A stretch of DNA of 64,000 nucleotides. Origin: Sphingomonas melonis. GTDB lineage: Bacteria > Pseudomonadota > Alphaproteobacteria > Sphingomonadales > Sphingomonadaceae. Below the pieces are notes generated by a model. That model saw only the letters and a list, made by a program, of their open reading frames with translations, had not been told where the DNA came from and ran no database searches. Location: positions 310,001 through 374,000 of the forward strand of contig NZ_JACCBY010000002.1 of NCBI RefSeq assembly GCF_013409985.1. Reading direction: 5' to 3'. Every line of letters starts with the position of its first letter. Position 1 is the first letter of the stretch. Both the position numbers and the translations under genes were made by a program. Below are positions 56,355 through 64,000 of this stretch, one piece after another.

Positions 56355-57460
56355 GCAGCGGCTTTCCGGGCATTCGGGTGCGAGGCGATCGTCGCGCGGT
56401 ACAGCGCGAGCATGCGATCGGCGGTGGCATCGGGCGTGTAGCGGGCGGCGCGGGCGCGGGCGGCCTCGCCGAGCGCGGCACGGCGGGGCTGGTCGAGGAC
56501 CAGCGCCTCGATCGCGCGGCACCAGCCGTCGGAGTCGAGCGGCACGAATTGCGCGGCACCGTCCCACAATTCGCGGAAGGTGGGGATATCGGCCAGGACG
56601 AGCGCGCAGCCCGCCTGCGCCGCCTCGAGCACCGCGAGGCCGAAGGGCTCGAAGCTAGCGGCGGAGACGAAGATCGGGCGGCGGGCGAGATGCGTGGCAA
56701 GCTGCTTGCCGGAGAGGTGGCCGAGTTCGCGCAGATGCTGGAGCCGGATCGTCTCGCCATGCGGTCCGCGCGCGGCACCGGCGGCAAGGAACGGGATCGG
56801 CAGGCGCGCGGCAGCGCGGTCGAGCAAGGCGGCGTTCTTGACCCCGTCCCACAGCCGGCCGACGGTCAGCGCGAGATCGGCGACCGGTGCGGCGGGATCG
56901 ACCTCACCCGCCGGGGTGCGGCCATTGTGTACCGCCAGGACCGGCTTCGTCAGCCGATACTGGCGCGCCACGATCGCTGCATAAACGGCGGTCGGCGCGA
57001 CGACGCGATCGACCGCGCGCAGGCCCTCCCCGGTCAGCGTGCGATGCCAGTGATAGTCCGCCGCAAGCGGCGTGGCGCGGGCCGCCTGCCACCAGGTCGA
57101 CACGCAGCCATGCGCGACCGCGACGGAGGGCACCGGCAGCGCCGCCGCAGCGGCCAGCGTCGGCATATTGTAGTGGACGAGGTCGACGTCGTGGTCGGCG
57201 GCAAGCGCCGCGATCGCAGCACCGGCGGCGCACACCGGCGCCGCATCGGCGCAGGTCCAGTCGAGCGGCAGGTCGGTGGTGACGAGCGTGATCGGCGCCG
57301 GCGCGGCGTCCGGGCGGAGCATCGCGCGCTGATCCGCGCTCGGCGGCGGGCCGAGGACCGCGACGACGCTTTCGACGCCACGGGCCGCCAGGGCGTTCGC
57401 CAGTTCGGCCGTATAGTGCCAGACGCCCCCGACCGCGTCGGTGGTAAGCAGCAGCTTCAT
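56351..57460 (-). CDS. GT4-type glycosyltransferase
   Basis: This 369-aa protein has a GT-B fold with N-terminal MKLLLTTDAVGGVWHYTAEL, a central HYNMPTLAAAAAL stretch and a C-terminal GT4 signature, SFEPFGLAVLEAAQAGCALVLADIPTFRE (in parts), with the EX7E-type Glu pair EPFGLAVLE. Donor unknown. It overlaps the upstream epimerase and downstream glycosyltransferase genes by 4 bases each. Confidence 0.88.
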   Translation of the reverse strand: MKLLLTTDAVGGVWHYTAELANALAARGVESVVAVLGPPPSADQRAMLRPDAAPAPITLVTTDLPLDWTCADAAPVCAAGAAIAALAADHDVDLVHYNMPTLAAAAALPVPSVAVAHGCVSTWWQAARATPLAADYHWHRTLTGEGLRAVDRVVAPTAVYAAIVARQYRLTKPVLAVHNGRTPAGEVDPAAPVADLALTVGRLWDGVKNAALLDRAAARLPIPFLAAGAARGPHGETIRLQHLRELGHLSGKQLATHLARRPIFVSAASFEPFGLAVLEAAQAGCALVLADIPTFRELWDGAAQFVPLDSDGWCRAIEALVLDQPRRAALGEAARARAARYTPDATADRMLALYRATIASHPNARKAAA

Positions 57461-58530
57461 TCGGCCGCCACGGGCAGCGCTTCGGGAATGGCGACGTTGA
57501 AGCCCCGTTCGGCCGCGAGCCAGCGGGCCAGATCGGCGACGCCGTCGCGCCACGCCACCTTGGGCGACAGGCCGAGCGCGGCGTCCGCGGCGCGGGTATC
57601 GGCGACGAAATAGCGTTGATCGCCCGCCCGCCAGTCGGACGCGTGGATCGCGACCTCGCGGCCGATCAACCGACCGATATGCGCCAGCAACACCCGCAAC
57701 GACACCGCATTGCCGGGACCGCCGCCGAGGTTGAACGCCCGGCCCGCAATCCGATCCATCCGCTGCCAGGCATGGATATAGGCTTCGACGGCGTTGGAAA
57801 CGTCGAGGATGTCACGGACCTGATAGCCGTCACCGTACAACGTGATCGGCTGGCCTTCGAGCGCGCGGATCAGGAAATGCGCGACCCAGCCCTGATCCTC
57901 GGTGCCCATCTGCCGCTGACCGTAGATGCAGCTCATCCGCAGCACCGCCGCCGGCACCCCGTAGCTGCGGGCATAGTCGAGGACATATTGGTCGGCGGCG
58001 CCCTTCGACACGCCATAAGGCGTATGGAAGTCGAGCGGACGATCCTCACCGATGCCGTGGCTCCGCACCTGTTCGTCGATCGGCACATAGGCGTCGCCCG
58101 CGCGCGCGAAGGCGAGATCACCAAGGTCGCCATAGACCTTGTTGGTCGAGGCGAAGACCAGCGGCGTACCCGGTTTGCGACGCAGCGCCTCGAGAAGGTT
58201 GAAGGTGCCGAGGATGTTGATCTCGAGATCGTCGCGCGGATCTTCCATGCTCGTAGTGACCGCCACTTGCGCCGCCATGTGGAACACCGCCCGCGCGTCG
58301 CCGACCGCGCGGCCGAGTTCGTCGGCGTTGCGGATATCGGCATGGATCGCGGTGATGCGCGCGCCGTGGCGATCCTGCAGCCAGCGCAGATTGCGCTCGA
58401 CACCCGGACGGCTGAGCGCATCGTAGACGATCACGTCATGACCATCGCGGGCAAGCCGGTCGGCGATGTTCGAACCGATGAAGCCGGCGCCGCCGGTGAC
58501 TAGGATGGGGGCGTCAGCGGCGGCGGTCAC
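57457..58530 (-). CDS. NAD-dependent sugar epimerase (CDP-tyvelose/paratose epimerase-like)
   Basis: This 357-aa SDR enzyme (GTG start) has the cofactor loop ILVTGGAGFIGSNIADRL (8-25), QVAVTTSMEDPRDDLEINILGTFNLLEALR (in two parts), STNKVYGDLG and the catalytic YGVSKGAADQY. The motif QVAVTTSM..P..D.EIN.LGT and STNKVYG are typical of the RfbE/CDP-tyvelose epimerase group, but sugar specificity cannot be assigned. A nearby decarboxylase makes UDP-xylose, so a UDP- or GDP-sugar is equally possible. It overlaps both neighbours (GTGA and ATGA). Confidence 0.87.
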   Translation of the reverse strand: MTAAADAPILVTGGAGFIGSNIADRLARDGHDVIVYDALSRPGVERNLRWLQDRHGARITAIHADIRNADELGRAVGDARAVFHMAAQVAVTTSMEDPRDDLEINILGTFNLLEALRRKPGTPLVFASTNKVYGDLGDLAFARAGDAYVPIDEQVRSHGIGEDRPLDFHTPYGVSKGAADQYVLDYARSYGVPAAVLRMSCIYGQRQMGTEDQGWVAHFLIRALEGQPITLYGDGYQVRDILDVSNAVEAYIHAWQRMDRIAGRAFNLGGGPGNAVSLRVLLAHIGRLIGREVAIHASDWRAGDQRYFVADTRAADAALGLSPKVAWRDGVADLARWLAAERGFNVAIPEALPVAAE

Positions 58531-59642
58531 GCGACCAGCCCCCGCTTCTCCAGCTCGGCGCGCGCCTTGGCGACATTGTCCTCGGCGCTTTGTTCGCCGA
58601 CCCATTCGGCAAGCTCGGCGAGCCCTTCGATAAAGTCCTGTTTCGCGGTAAAGCCGAGCCGCTGCTCGGCGAGGCTGGTATCGCAGAAGCAATGGCGGAT
58701 GTCGCCGATCCGGGCCTTGCCGACGATTTCCGGGCGGATGTCGTTCTTGTTCATCGCCTTGGCCAGCGCCTCGGCGACCTGGGTCACCGACCGGTCGTGA
58801 CCGGAGCCGATGTTGAAGGTCTGGTCGACCGCCTCGGGCAGCACCAGCGCATCGGCGAACGCACGCGCCACGTCACTGACGTGCACGAAGTCGCGGCGCT
58901 GCTCGCCATCCTCGAAGATCATCGGCTGCTGGCCGTTGAGCAGGCGCGAGGCGAAGATCGCCAATACGCCCGTGTAGGGGTTCGATAGCGCCTGACCGGG
59001 ACCGTAGACGTTGAACAGGCGCAGGCACACGCCTTCGATCCCATAAGGCTTGGCCATGATATGGGTGGTGCGCTCCTGCACGTATTTGTTGAGCGCGTAG
59101 ATCGAGGCGAGGCTCGGCCGCTTCCACTCGGGCGTCGCAACGGGGGTCAGCGTGCGCCCCTGCGCATCGACCGGGTCCCAATCGGCCATGCCGTCGCGGA
59201 CCGCGCCGCGTTCGGCATTCTCGACCATATTGCCATCGGCGTCGCGGTAGAGGCCCTCGCCGTAAATCGACATCGACGAAGCGGTAAGGACGCGGCGCAC
59301 CGGCTGGTCGATCAGCTTCTCGAACAGCACCGCGGTGCCGACGTCGTTGGTCGAGGTATAGCGTTCGACCTCGTACATCGACTGGCCGACGCCGACTTCG
59401 GCGGCGAGATGGATGACACTATCGACCCCGGCAAGCGCACGGGCCACCGCATCGCCATCGCGCACGTCGGCGCGGATCAATTCGATCTCGTCGTTGAGGA
59501 GCGGTGGCCGTTCGACATCGCCATGGACCTGCGGGATCAGGCTGTCGAGAACACGGACGCGGTTGCCGCGGCGGAGCAGTTCGTCGCCGACGAAACGACC
59601 GATGAAGCCGGCGCCGCCGGTGATCAGGACCGTCTCGCTCAC
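58527..59642 (-). CDS. NAD-dependent epimerase/dehydratase (UDP-sugar type)
   Basis: This 371-aa SDR enzyme starts (GTG) MSETVLITGGAGFIGRFVGDEL, with HLAAEVGVGQSMYEVERY, the catalytic serine in SSMSIYGEG, and the YALNKYVQE catalytic Tyr/Lys pair. LRLFNVYGPGQALSNPYTGV and DFVHVSDVARAFADAL complete the fold. It resembles dTDP-/UDP-glucose epimerase-type enzymes. It is the first gene of the glycan operon, with two FNR-like boxes upstream. A GTG start at 59642 fits the motif; an upstream reading is not supported. Confidence 0.87.
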   Translation of the reverse strand: MSETVLITGGAGFIGRFVGDELLRRGNRVRVLDSLIPQVHGDVERPPLLNDEIELIRADVRDGDAVARALAGVDSVIHLAAEVGVGQSMYEVERYTSTNDVGTAVLFEKLIDQPVRRVLTASSMSIYGEGLYRDADGNMVENAERGAVRDGMADWDPVDAQGRTLTPVATPEWKRPSLASIYALNKYVQERTTHIMAKPYGIEGVCLRLFNVYGPGQALSNPYTGVLAIFASRLLNGQQPMIFEDGEQRRDFVHVSDVARAFADALVLPEAVDQTFNIGSGHDRSVTQVAEALAKAMNKNDIRPEIVGKARIGDIRHCFCDTSLAEQRLGFTAKQDFIEGLAELAEWVGEQSAEDNVAKARAELEKRGLVA

Positions 59643-59648
59643 AGTAGG

Positions 59649-59662
59649 TTGATCCAGATCAA
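59649..59662. promoter_or_regulatory. Perfect FNR/FixK-type box, glycan operon side
   Basis: TTGATCCAGATCAA matches the TTGAT-N4-ATCAA FNR/FixK consensus exactly. It lies only 7 bases upstream of the epimerase GTG start, so an activator at the usual -41.5 would put transcription inside the gene; a repressor or shifted start is possible. Confidence 0.7.
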
Positions 59663-59789
59663 GGACTTTGCGACAGTGTTCGTGTCTGTTCGTGGCATCC
59701 GGCGCCTGACCCTCTCGATAAAACAATCGCTACGGGGATGGAACGAAGCTTCTTCTTCTTTGTTCCTAAAGCATTGAACCACAATCTTC

Positions 59790-59803
59790 TTGATCGATGT
59801 CAA
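59790..59803. promoter_or_regulatory. Near-perfect FNR/FixK-type box, centre of divergent region
   Basis: TTGATCGATGTCAA has the form TTGAT-N4-GTCAA, one change from the FNR consensus and close to FixK/FnrL sites. It lies between the divergent glycan operon and the histidine phosphatase gene, 141 bases from the first box. Possible target of an FNR/FixK-type protein encoded elsewhere. Confidence 0.62.
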
Positions 59804-59853
59804 GTCGCCGTTGTGGCCTGGCGGTTGCGGACACGGGGTATTCAGACGACAGC

Positions 59854-60471
59854 ATGGCAGTGACGGCGACGTTCCTTCTGATCCGGCATGCCGCCCATGT
59901 TCACCTCGACCGACGCCTGTCCGGGCGGATGGAGAATGTGCCGCTGAGCGACGCCGGCTGCGCTCAGGCCGCCGCGCTCGGCCGTGCGCTCGCGGCACGC
60001 CAGCACGAGGAGCCGATCGACCGGATCGTGTGCAGCCCGCTTGAGCGGACGCGCGACACCGCTGCCGCGATCGCCGCCGCCTGCGCCCTGCCCCCGCCCG
60101 AACCGGTCGATGCCTTGGTCGAGATCGACATGGGCGAATGGACCGGCGCAGCGTTCACCGACCTGCACGGGCCCGAATGGGATGCCTGGAACGCCGAGCG
60201 TGGCTCTGCCCGCATCCCCGGCGGCGAGACGATGGCCGAGGCACAGGCGCGGATCGTCGGCTACCTCGAGGACGCGGCCGCGCGGCAGGACGGTGCAGTC
60301 ATCGCGCTGGTCAGCCATTCCGACATGATCCGCGCCGCAATCGCCTTCGCACTCGGCCTCTCCCTCGACAATCTGCTGCGCTTCGACATCGACCCCGCCT
60401 CAGTCAGCCGGATCGTGGTGGGGGATTGGGGGGCGCGGGTGATCAGCCTCAACGAAAGAATGGCAGCATGA
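59854..60471 (+). CDS. Histidine phosphatase (phosphoglycerate mutase-like)
   Basis: This 205-aa cytoplasmic phosphatase has the phosphoenzyme motif FLLIRHAAHVHLD (catalytic His), SPLERTRDTAAAI, the acid EIDMGEWTGAAF, and VSHSDMIRAAI with the second His. It is the first gene on the plus strand, divergent from the glycan operon, and its stop overlaps the methyltransferase start (ATGA). In such loci a phosphatase may act on a sugar phosphate, but metabolic phosphoglycerate mutase cannot be ruled out. Confidence 0.86.
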   Translation: MAVTATFLLIRHAAHVHLDRRLSGRMENVPLSDAGCAQAAALGRALAARQHEEPIDRIVCSPLERTRDTAAAIAAACALPPPEPVDALVEIDMGEWTGAAFTDLHGPEWDAWNAERGSARIPGGETMAEAQARIVGYLEDAAARQDGAVIALVSHSDMIRAAIAFALGLSLDNLLRFDIDPASVSRIVVGDWGARVISLNERMAA

Positions 60472-61253
60472 CTCCGGAGAATTTGCGGGCCGAAGTGGAT
60501 CGGCTCGCGCCCTGGTTCCATAACATCGACCTTGGGCACGGCATCCAGACCGCGCCCGACCACTTCCTCGGCGACTATCCGCGCTTCAAGTTCGCGCGCT
60601 TCGCCGACGCCCTGCCCGCCGACCTCACCGGCAAGTCGGTGCTCGACATCGGTTGCAACGCCGGCTTCTACTCGGTCGAGATGAAGCGCCGCGGCGCCGA
60701 CCGCGTACTCGGCATCGACAGCGACGAACGCTATCTGGCGCAGGCGCGGCTCGCCAGCGACGCGCTGGGGCAGAGCGGCATCGAGTTCCGTAACCTGTCG
60801 GTCTACGACGTTGGCGCGCTCGGCGAGCGGTTCGACCTCGTGATCTTCATGGGCGTGCTGTACCATCTGCGTCACCCGTTGCTCGCGCTCGACCTGATCC
60901 GCGAGCATGTCGCCGGCGACCTGATGCTGTTCCAGACGATGCAGCAGGGCAGCCGCGAGGTGTATCCGGTGCCCGCCGACCATCCCTTCCACATGCCCGG
61001 CACGCACACGCCGCCGCCGGTCTTCGACGAGCCGGGCTATCCCAAGATGCACTTCATCGAGCGCGAGTTCGCGCATGACTGGACCAATTGGTGGGCACCC
61101 AATGCGGCGGCGAGCGCCGCGATGCTGCGCGCGGCGGGCTTCACGATCGAGGCGCAGCCGGAAAGCGAGGTCTATCTCTGTAGAGTCGCACCGGTGCCTT
61201 ATGGCGAATACGGGCCGGCAGCGGTCTATCCGAACAGGGGGAATGGCGCATGA
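60468..61253 (+). CDS. SAM-dependent methyltransferase
   Basis: This 261-aa class I methyltransferase has motif I VLDIGCNAGFYSVEMKRRGA (about 57-76), GIDSDERYLAQAR and the motif IV-like FDLVIFMGVLYHLRHPLLAL. A long C-terminal part with DHPFHMPGTHTPPPVFDEPGYP probably forms the substrate lid. It resembles tRNA 5-methyluridine (CmoB-like) enzymes in its N-terminal HNIDLGHGIQTAP start, so a small-molecule or sugar methyl transfer is only a guess. It overlaps both the phosphatase and glycosidase genes by 4 bases. Confidence 0.85.
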   Translation: MTPENLRAEVDRLAPWFHNIDLGHGIQTAPDHFLGDYPRFKFARFADALPADLTGKSVLDIGCNAGFYSVEMKRRGADRVLGIDSDERYLAQARLASDALGQSGIEFRNLSVYDVGALGERFDLVIFMGVLYHLRHPLLALDLIREHVAGDLMLFQTMQQGSREVYPVPADHPFHMPGTHTPPPVFDEPGYPKMHFIEREFAHDWTNWWAPNAAASAAMLRAAGFTIEAQPESEVYLCRVAPVPYGEYGPAAVYPNRGNGA

Positions 61254-62179
61254 TCGAAGCCGCGATGATCTGGAACGAGCCCAACAACAAATCGCATTGG
61301 GACCCGGAGGTCGATCCCGACTGGTCGATCTTCGCCGATACGGTGATCCGCGCCGGCAATGCGATCCACGCGATCAATCCGGCGGTGACGCGCGTGCTGG
61401 GCGGGATGAGCCCGATCGATCCCGATTGGGTCAACCGCATGCGCGCGCATGGCGCGCTCGATGCGGTCGACGTGGTCGCGGTGCACGGCTTCCCGCTCGA
61501 CTGGAACCTGTGGCCGATCCACGCCTGGCCCGACAAGATCGCCGAGATCGAGGCGGTGGTGCCGGACAAGCCGATCTGGGCGACCGAGGTCGGCGTCGGC
61601 AGCTTCGGCGCCGAGGAGGTGCAGGTGTTCGGCGTCCGCAAGACCGCCGAGCTGCTGCTCGACCGGGTGCCGCGGGTGTTCTGGTATTCGCTCTACGACC
61701 TGCCGCACAGCTGGGGCGCGACGACGCGCCATCGCGAGGCGGAGGGGTCGAGCTATTACCGCCATTTCTACATGGGGCTGATCCGCGAGGACGGCACGCC
61801 CAAGCCGAGCCTCGACGATTATGCCGCCGTCGCCGACCGGATGGGCCTGATGCAGTGGTTCCACTATCAGGACCCGCGGCTCGACGAGGCGGTCGCCTGG
61901 ATGAAGCGGCTCGGCACCAAGCGGCTGCGCACCGGGCTCAGCTGGGCGGACAGCTTCCGTCCCGATGCGATCGACTGGTTCGACCGGCAGATGGAGGCGC
62001 TCGCCGATTTCGAAGTCACCGTCACCTTCTGCTTCACGCCCGAGCACCTCGGCGTGCAGCCGCATCACAGCAGCGCGGCGCGCGATCCGCAGCAATTCGC
62101 CGACTTCTGCGCGTGGATGATCGACCGCTACGCGCCCGCCGCCGCGACGACCGACCTCAGGACCGCCACGGCGAGGTGA
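61250..62179 (+). CDS. Circularly permuted clan A glycosidase (beta-xylosidase/GH39-like)
   Basis: This 309-aa protein looks like a GH-A TIM barrel whose N- and C-terminal parts are exchanged. It starts at the motif IWNEPNNKSHWD (acid/base Glu10), then WATEVGVGSFG (nucleophile Glu113) and FWYSLYDLP. The C-terminal third has the strands that normally come first, with MGLMQWFHYQDPRLDEAV, KRLRTGLSWADSF, EVTVTFCFTP and the helix FCAWMIDRYAP, which should precede the IWNEPN strand. The ATG overlaps the methyltransferase stop (ATGA), so the start is real. The 3' end overlaps the convergent permease gene. Confidence 0.78.
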   Translation: MIEAAMIWNEPNNKSHWDPEVDPDWSIFADTVIRAGNAIHAINPAVTRVLGGMSPIDPDWVNRMRAHGALDAVDVVAVHGFPLDWNLWPIHAWPDKIAEIEAVVPDKPIWATEVGVGSFGAEEVQVFGVRKTAELLLDRVPRVFWYSLYDLPHSWGATTRHREAEGSSYYRHFYMGLIREDGTPKPSLDDYAAVADRMGLMQWFHYQDPRLDEAVAWMKRLGTKRLRTGLSWADSFRPDAIDWFDRQMEALADFEVTVTFCFTPEHLGVQPHHSSAARDPQQFADFCAWMIDRYAPAAATTDLRTATAR

Positions 62180-64000
62180 TGACCATCAGCCGCGGGCCTG
62201 CATGCGCGACCAGCGCGTTGCGCAGCCGTACCGACCGGCGGCTGTGAAGCAGCCGTTGCCACGGACGGCGCAGCACGAGTTCGGGGATGATGATCGCCAC
62301 CGAGCGCCCCGGCGTGTCGGCGTCGATCCGCTCGACCAGTTCGAGCACCGGCCCCTCGATCTCGCGATAGGGCGCGGGCACGCAGACGAGGCGCGGCGGG
62401 GTCAGGCCCGCCGCCTCGACCGGCGCGGCGATTTCTTCGGCGAAGGCGCGCTTGATCGCGACCAGATCCTCCTCCTGCTCGGGCCCGCCGAGCCGGACGA
62501 GGTGGACCGCGATCACGTCCGGCGACAGCGTCATCGCGAACCGCAATGCGCGATCGCTGATCCGGTTGCGCTCTTCATACGCGATCAGGACGGTCGGCGG
62601 CTGCGTCTCGTCGACATGGAAGGGCTCGGTCGCGGCGAGGCGGCGGTCGAGCCGGTCGTAATAGCGGCGCACGGCGTGCAGCAGGCCGATGGTCAGCGGG
62701 ATGGCGATCACCACGATCCACGCGCCTTCGGCGAATTTGGCGGCGACGATGATGACCAGCGCGACGATCGTCGTCGTCGCTCCGAGCGCGTTGATCGCCA
62801 GCCGCGGCCAATGCCGCCGCCCCTCGCGGCGCCAATGGACGACCATGCCGATCTGGCTCATCGTGAAGGTCAGGAACGCGCCGACCGCGAACAGCGGAAT
62901 GAGATGGTCGGTGATGCCGCCGAAGGCGACCAGCAACGCGCCGCCGGTGACCGTCAGGAACACGACGCCGACCGAGAAGACCAGCCGCCGGTCCGCCACC
63001 GCGAACCCGCCCGGCAGGTAGCCGTCGAGCGCGACGAGGCGGCAGATACGCGGGAAGCCGACGAAGCTGGTGTTGGCCGACAGGCACAGCACGCACAGCA
63101 GGCTGGACATCGCGATGTAATAGATGGCGCCATGGCCGACGACCGCGCCGGCGAGCTGCGACAGCACGCTCTGATAGCCCGGCCTGGTCTGGTCCATCGC
63201 GCCGATACGATAGCCGTGGGCGACCGCGGCGATGCCGGCAAGCAGCAGGCCGAGCGCGAGGCAAATGACGGTCAGCGTGCGCCGCGCCTCGCGCACCACC
63301 GGCTCGCGAAAGGCGCCGACGCCGTTGGAAACGGCCTCCACGCCGGTCATCGCGGTGCAGCCGGCGGCGAAGGCGCGCAGCAGCAGCCACAGGCCGAGCG
63401 GCTCGACCGCGGCGGGCAGCGGCGGCGGCGCGATCACCGGCTCGCCATGGCCGGTGGCGAGGCGGACCAGCCCCCAGCCGATCACGCCGAGGAAGCTGAG
63501 CAGGAACAGATAGGTCGGCGCCGCGAAGAGCCAGCCCGCCTCGCGCGTGCCGCGCAGATTGGCGAGCGCGACCACCGCGAGGATGCCGAGGCACAGTTCG
63601 AGCGTCCACGGCTGGAGCACCGGCAGCGACGAGGTCAGCGCACCGACGCCGGCCGAGATGCCGACCGCGACGTTGAGCACGTAATCGATCATCAGCGCGG
63701 CCGCGGCGAGCAGCCCGGCATTGTCGCCGAGGTTCTGGCGCGCGACGGTGTAGGCGCCACCGTTGCTGGGATAGGCCAGGATCGTCTGGCGGTAGGAAAA
63801 ATAGAGGATCGCGAGCAGCGCGACGATCGGCGCAATCACCCAGCCGATCATCGCGACGCCGAGCGCGCCGAGCGGCGCGAGGATCGTCAGCGCGGCTTCG
63901 GGACCGTAGGAGGACGAGCCGAGACCGTCGAGGCCCATCGCCGGCACCCCGGCGACCCAGCCGATCTTCTGTTCGCCGCCTTCACGATTGGCGAGCCTTC
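62157..64000 (-). CDS. APC-family permease with UspA-like C-terminus (5' end outside window)
   Basis: At least 613 residues are visible and the reading frame stays open to base 64000, so the start is beyond the window. The visible N-terminus includes KIGWVAGVPAMGLDGLGSSS and YGPEAALTIL, the typical APC (amino acid-polyamine-organocation) entry, followed by about 12 helices with a conserved SSLLCVLCLSANTSFVGFPR stretch. The last about 150 residues, after the final helix, form a soluble UspA-like domain (PTVLIAYEERNRISDRALRFAM). Substrate unknown; related proteins move potassium, amino acids or di-nucleotide-controlled ions. Confidence 0.9.
   Translation of the reverse strand, partial: RLANREGGEQKIGWVAGVPAMGLDGLGSSSYGPEAALTILAPLGALGVAMIGWVIAPIVALLAILYFSYRQTILAYPSNGGAYTVARQNLGDNAGLLAAAALMIDYVLNVAVGISAGVGALTSSLPVLQPWTLELCLGILAVVALANLRGTREAGWLFAAPTYLFLLSFLGVIGWGLVRLATGHGEPVIAPPPLPAAVEPLGLWLLLRAFAAGCTAMTGVEAVSNGVGAFREPVVREARRTLTVICLALGLLLAGIAAVAHGYRIGAMDQTRPGYQSVLSQLAGAVVGHGAIYYIAMSSLLCVLCLSANTSFVGFPRICRLVALDGYLPGGFAVADRRLVFSVGVVFLTVTGGALLVAFGGITDHLIPLFAVGAFLTFTMSQIGMVVHWRREGRRHWPRLAINALGATTTIVALVIIVAAKFAEGAWIVVIAIPLTIGLLHAVRRYYDRLDRRLAATEPFHVDETQPPTVLIAYEERNRISDRALRFAMTLSPDVIAVHLVRLGGPEQEEDLVAIKRAFAEEIAAPVEAAGLTPPRLVCVPAPYREIEGPVLELVERIDADTPGRSVAIIIPELVLRRPWQRLLHSRRSVRLRNALVAHAGPRLMVITSPWRS

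Overview
This 64 kb window is a GC-rich stretch of chromosome from an alphaproteobacterium. It most likely comes from a sphingomonad (Sphingomonas or a close relative). I judge this from the style of the encoded proteins, the 14-gene nuo operon in alphaproteobacterial order, a ZauP-like/ZapA pair, a DUF2842-like protein, lipid-type catabolic genes and many small palindromic intergenic repeats. No search was run. I see no rRNA, insertion sequence, prophage or CRISPR array.

Layout. (1) 1-14262, minus strand: a complex I operon nuoA to nuoN (nuoN is cut by the left edge). Most genes overlap by 1-4 bases. Two extra small genes are stitched in by the same overlaps: a 75-aa coiled-coil protein between nuoD and nuoE, and a 43-aa single-helix membrane protein between nuoH and nuoI. 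(2) 14.4-28 kb: housekeeping genes. These include a SuhB-like phosphatase, EF-P, cell-wall enzymes (M23 peptidase, L,D-transpeptidase), ThiE, class I aldolase, a MazF/ribbon-helix-helix toxin-antitoxin pair with a candidate operator, a TlpA-like thioredoxin, gap-MOSC-pgk, ZauP-like/ZapA, a probable 6S RNA, 5-formyl-THF cyclo-ligase, two identical-type tRNA-Asp genes and an AI-2E-family permease.

(3) 28.2-44.7 kb: a CoA-ester catabolic region. It holds an acyl-CoA synthetase, a serine hydrolase, a FadB-type bifunctional enzyme, three acyl-CoA dehydrogenases, two thioesterases, an SDR, a zinc alcohol dehydrogenase, an ACAD10/11-type kinase and a regulator with two TetR domains. The kinase and the third dehydrogenase look like a split ACAD11, which suggests handling of 4-hydroxyacyl-CoA. 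The first two dehydrogenases look like an unequal pair with one catalytic subunit. (4) 44.8-51 kb: an EF-hand protein, an OmpR/histidine kinase pair, an MFS transporter and an M3 peptidase.

(5) 51.1-62.2 kb: a glycan locus. Six minus-strand genes joined by 4-base overlaps encode two sugar epimerase/dehydratase-like enzymes, three glycosyltransferases and a natural fusion of a CgeB-like glycosyltransferase with UDP-glucuronate decarboxylase (UDP-xylose synthase). A Crp/Fnr gene lies just downstream. Divergently there are a histidine phosphatase, a methyltransferase and a glycosidase whose TIM barrel appears circularly permuted. The divergent promoter region carries two FNR/FixK-type boxes. (6) From 62.2 kb to the right edge: an APC-type permease with a UspA-like tail, cut by the window.

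The most unusual items are the two small nuo-operon proteins, the permuted glycosidase, the glycosyltransferase-UXS fusion with FNR-like boxes nearby, the split ACAD11 module and a four-copy composite intergenic repeat.
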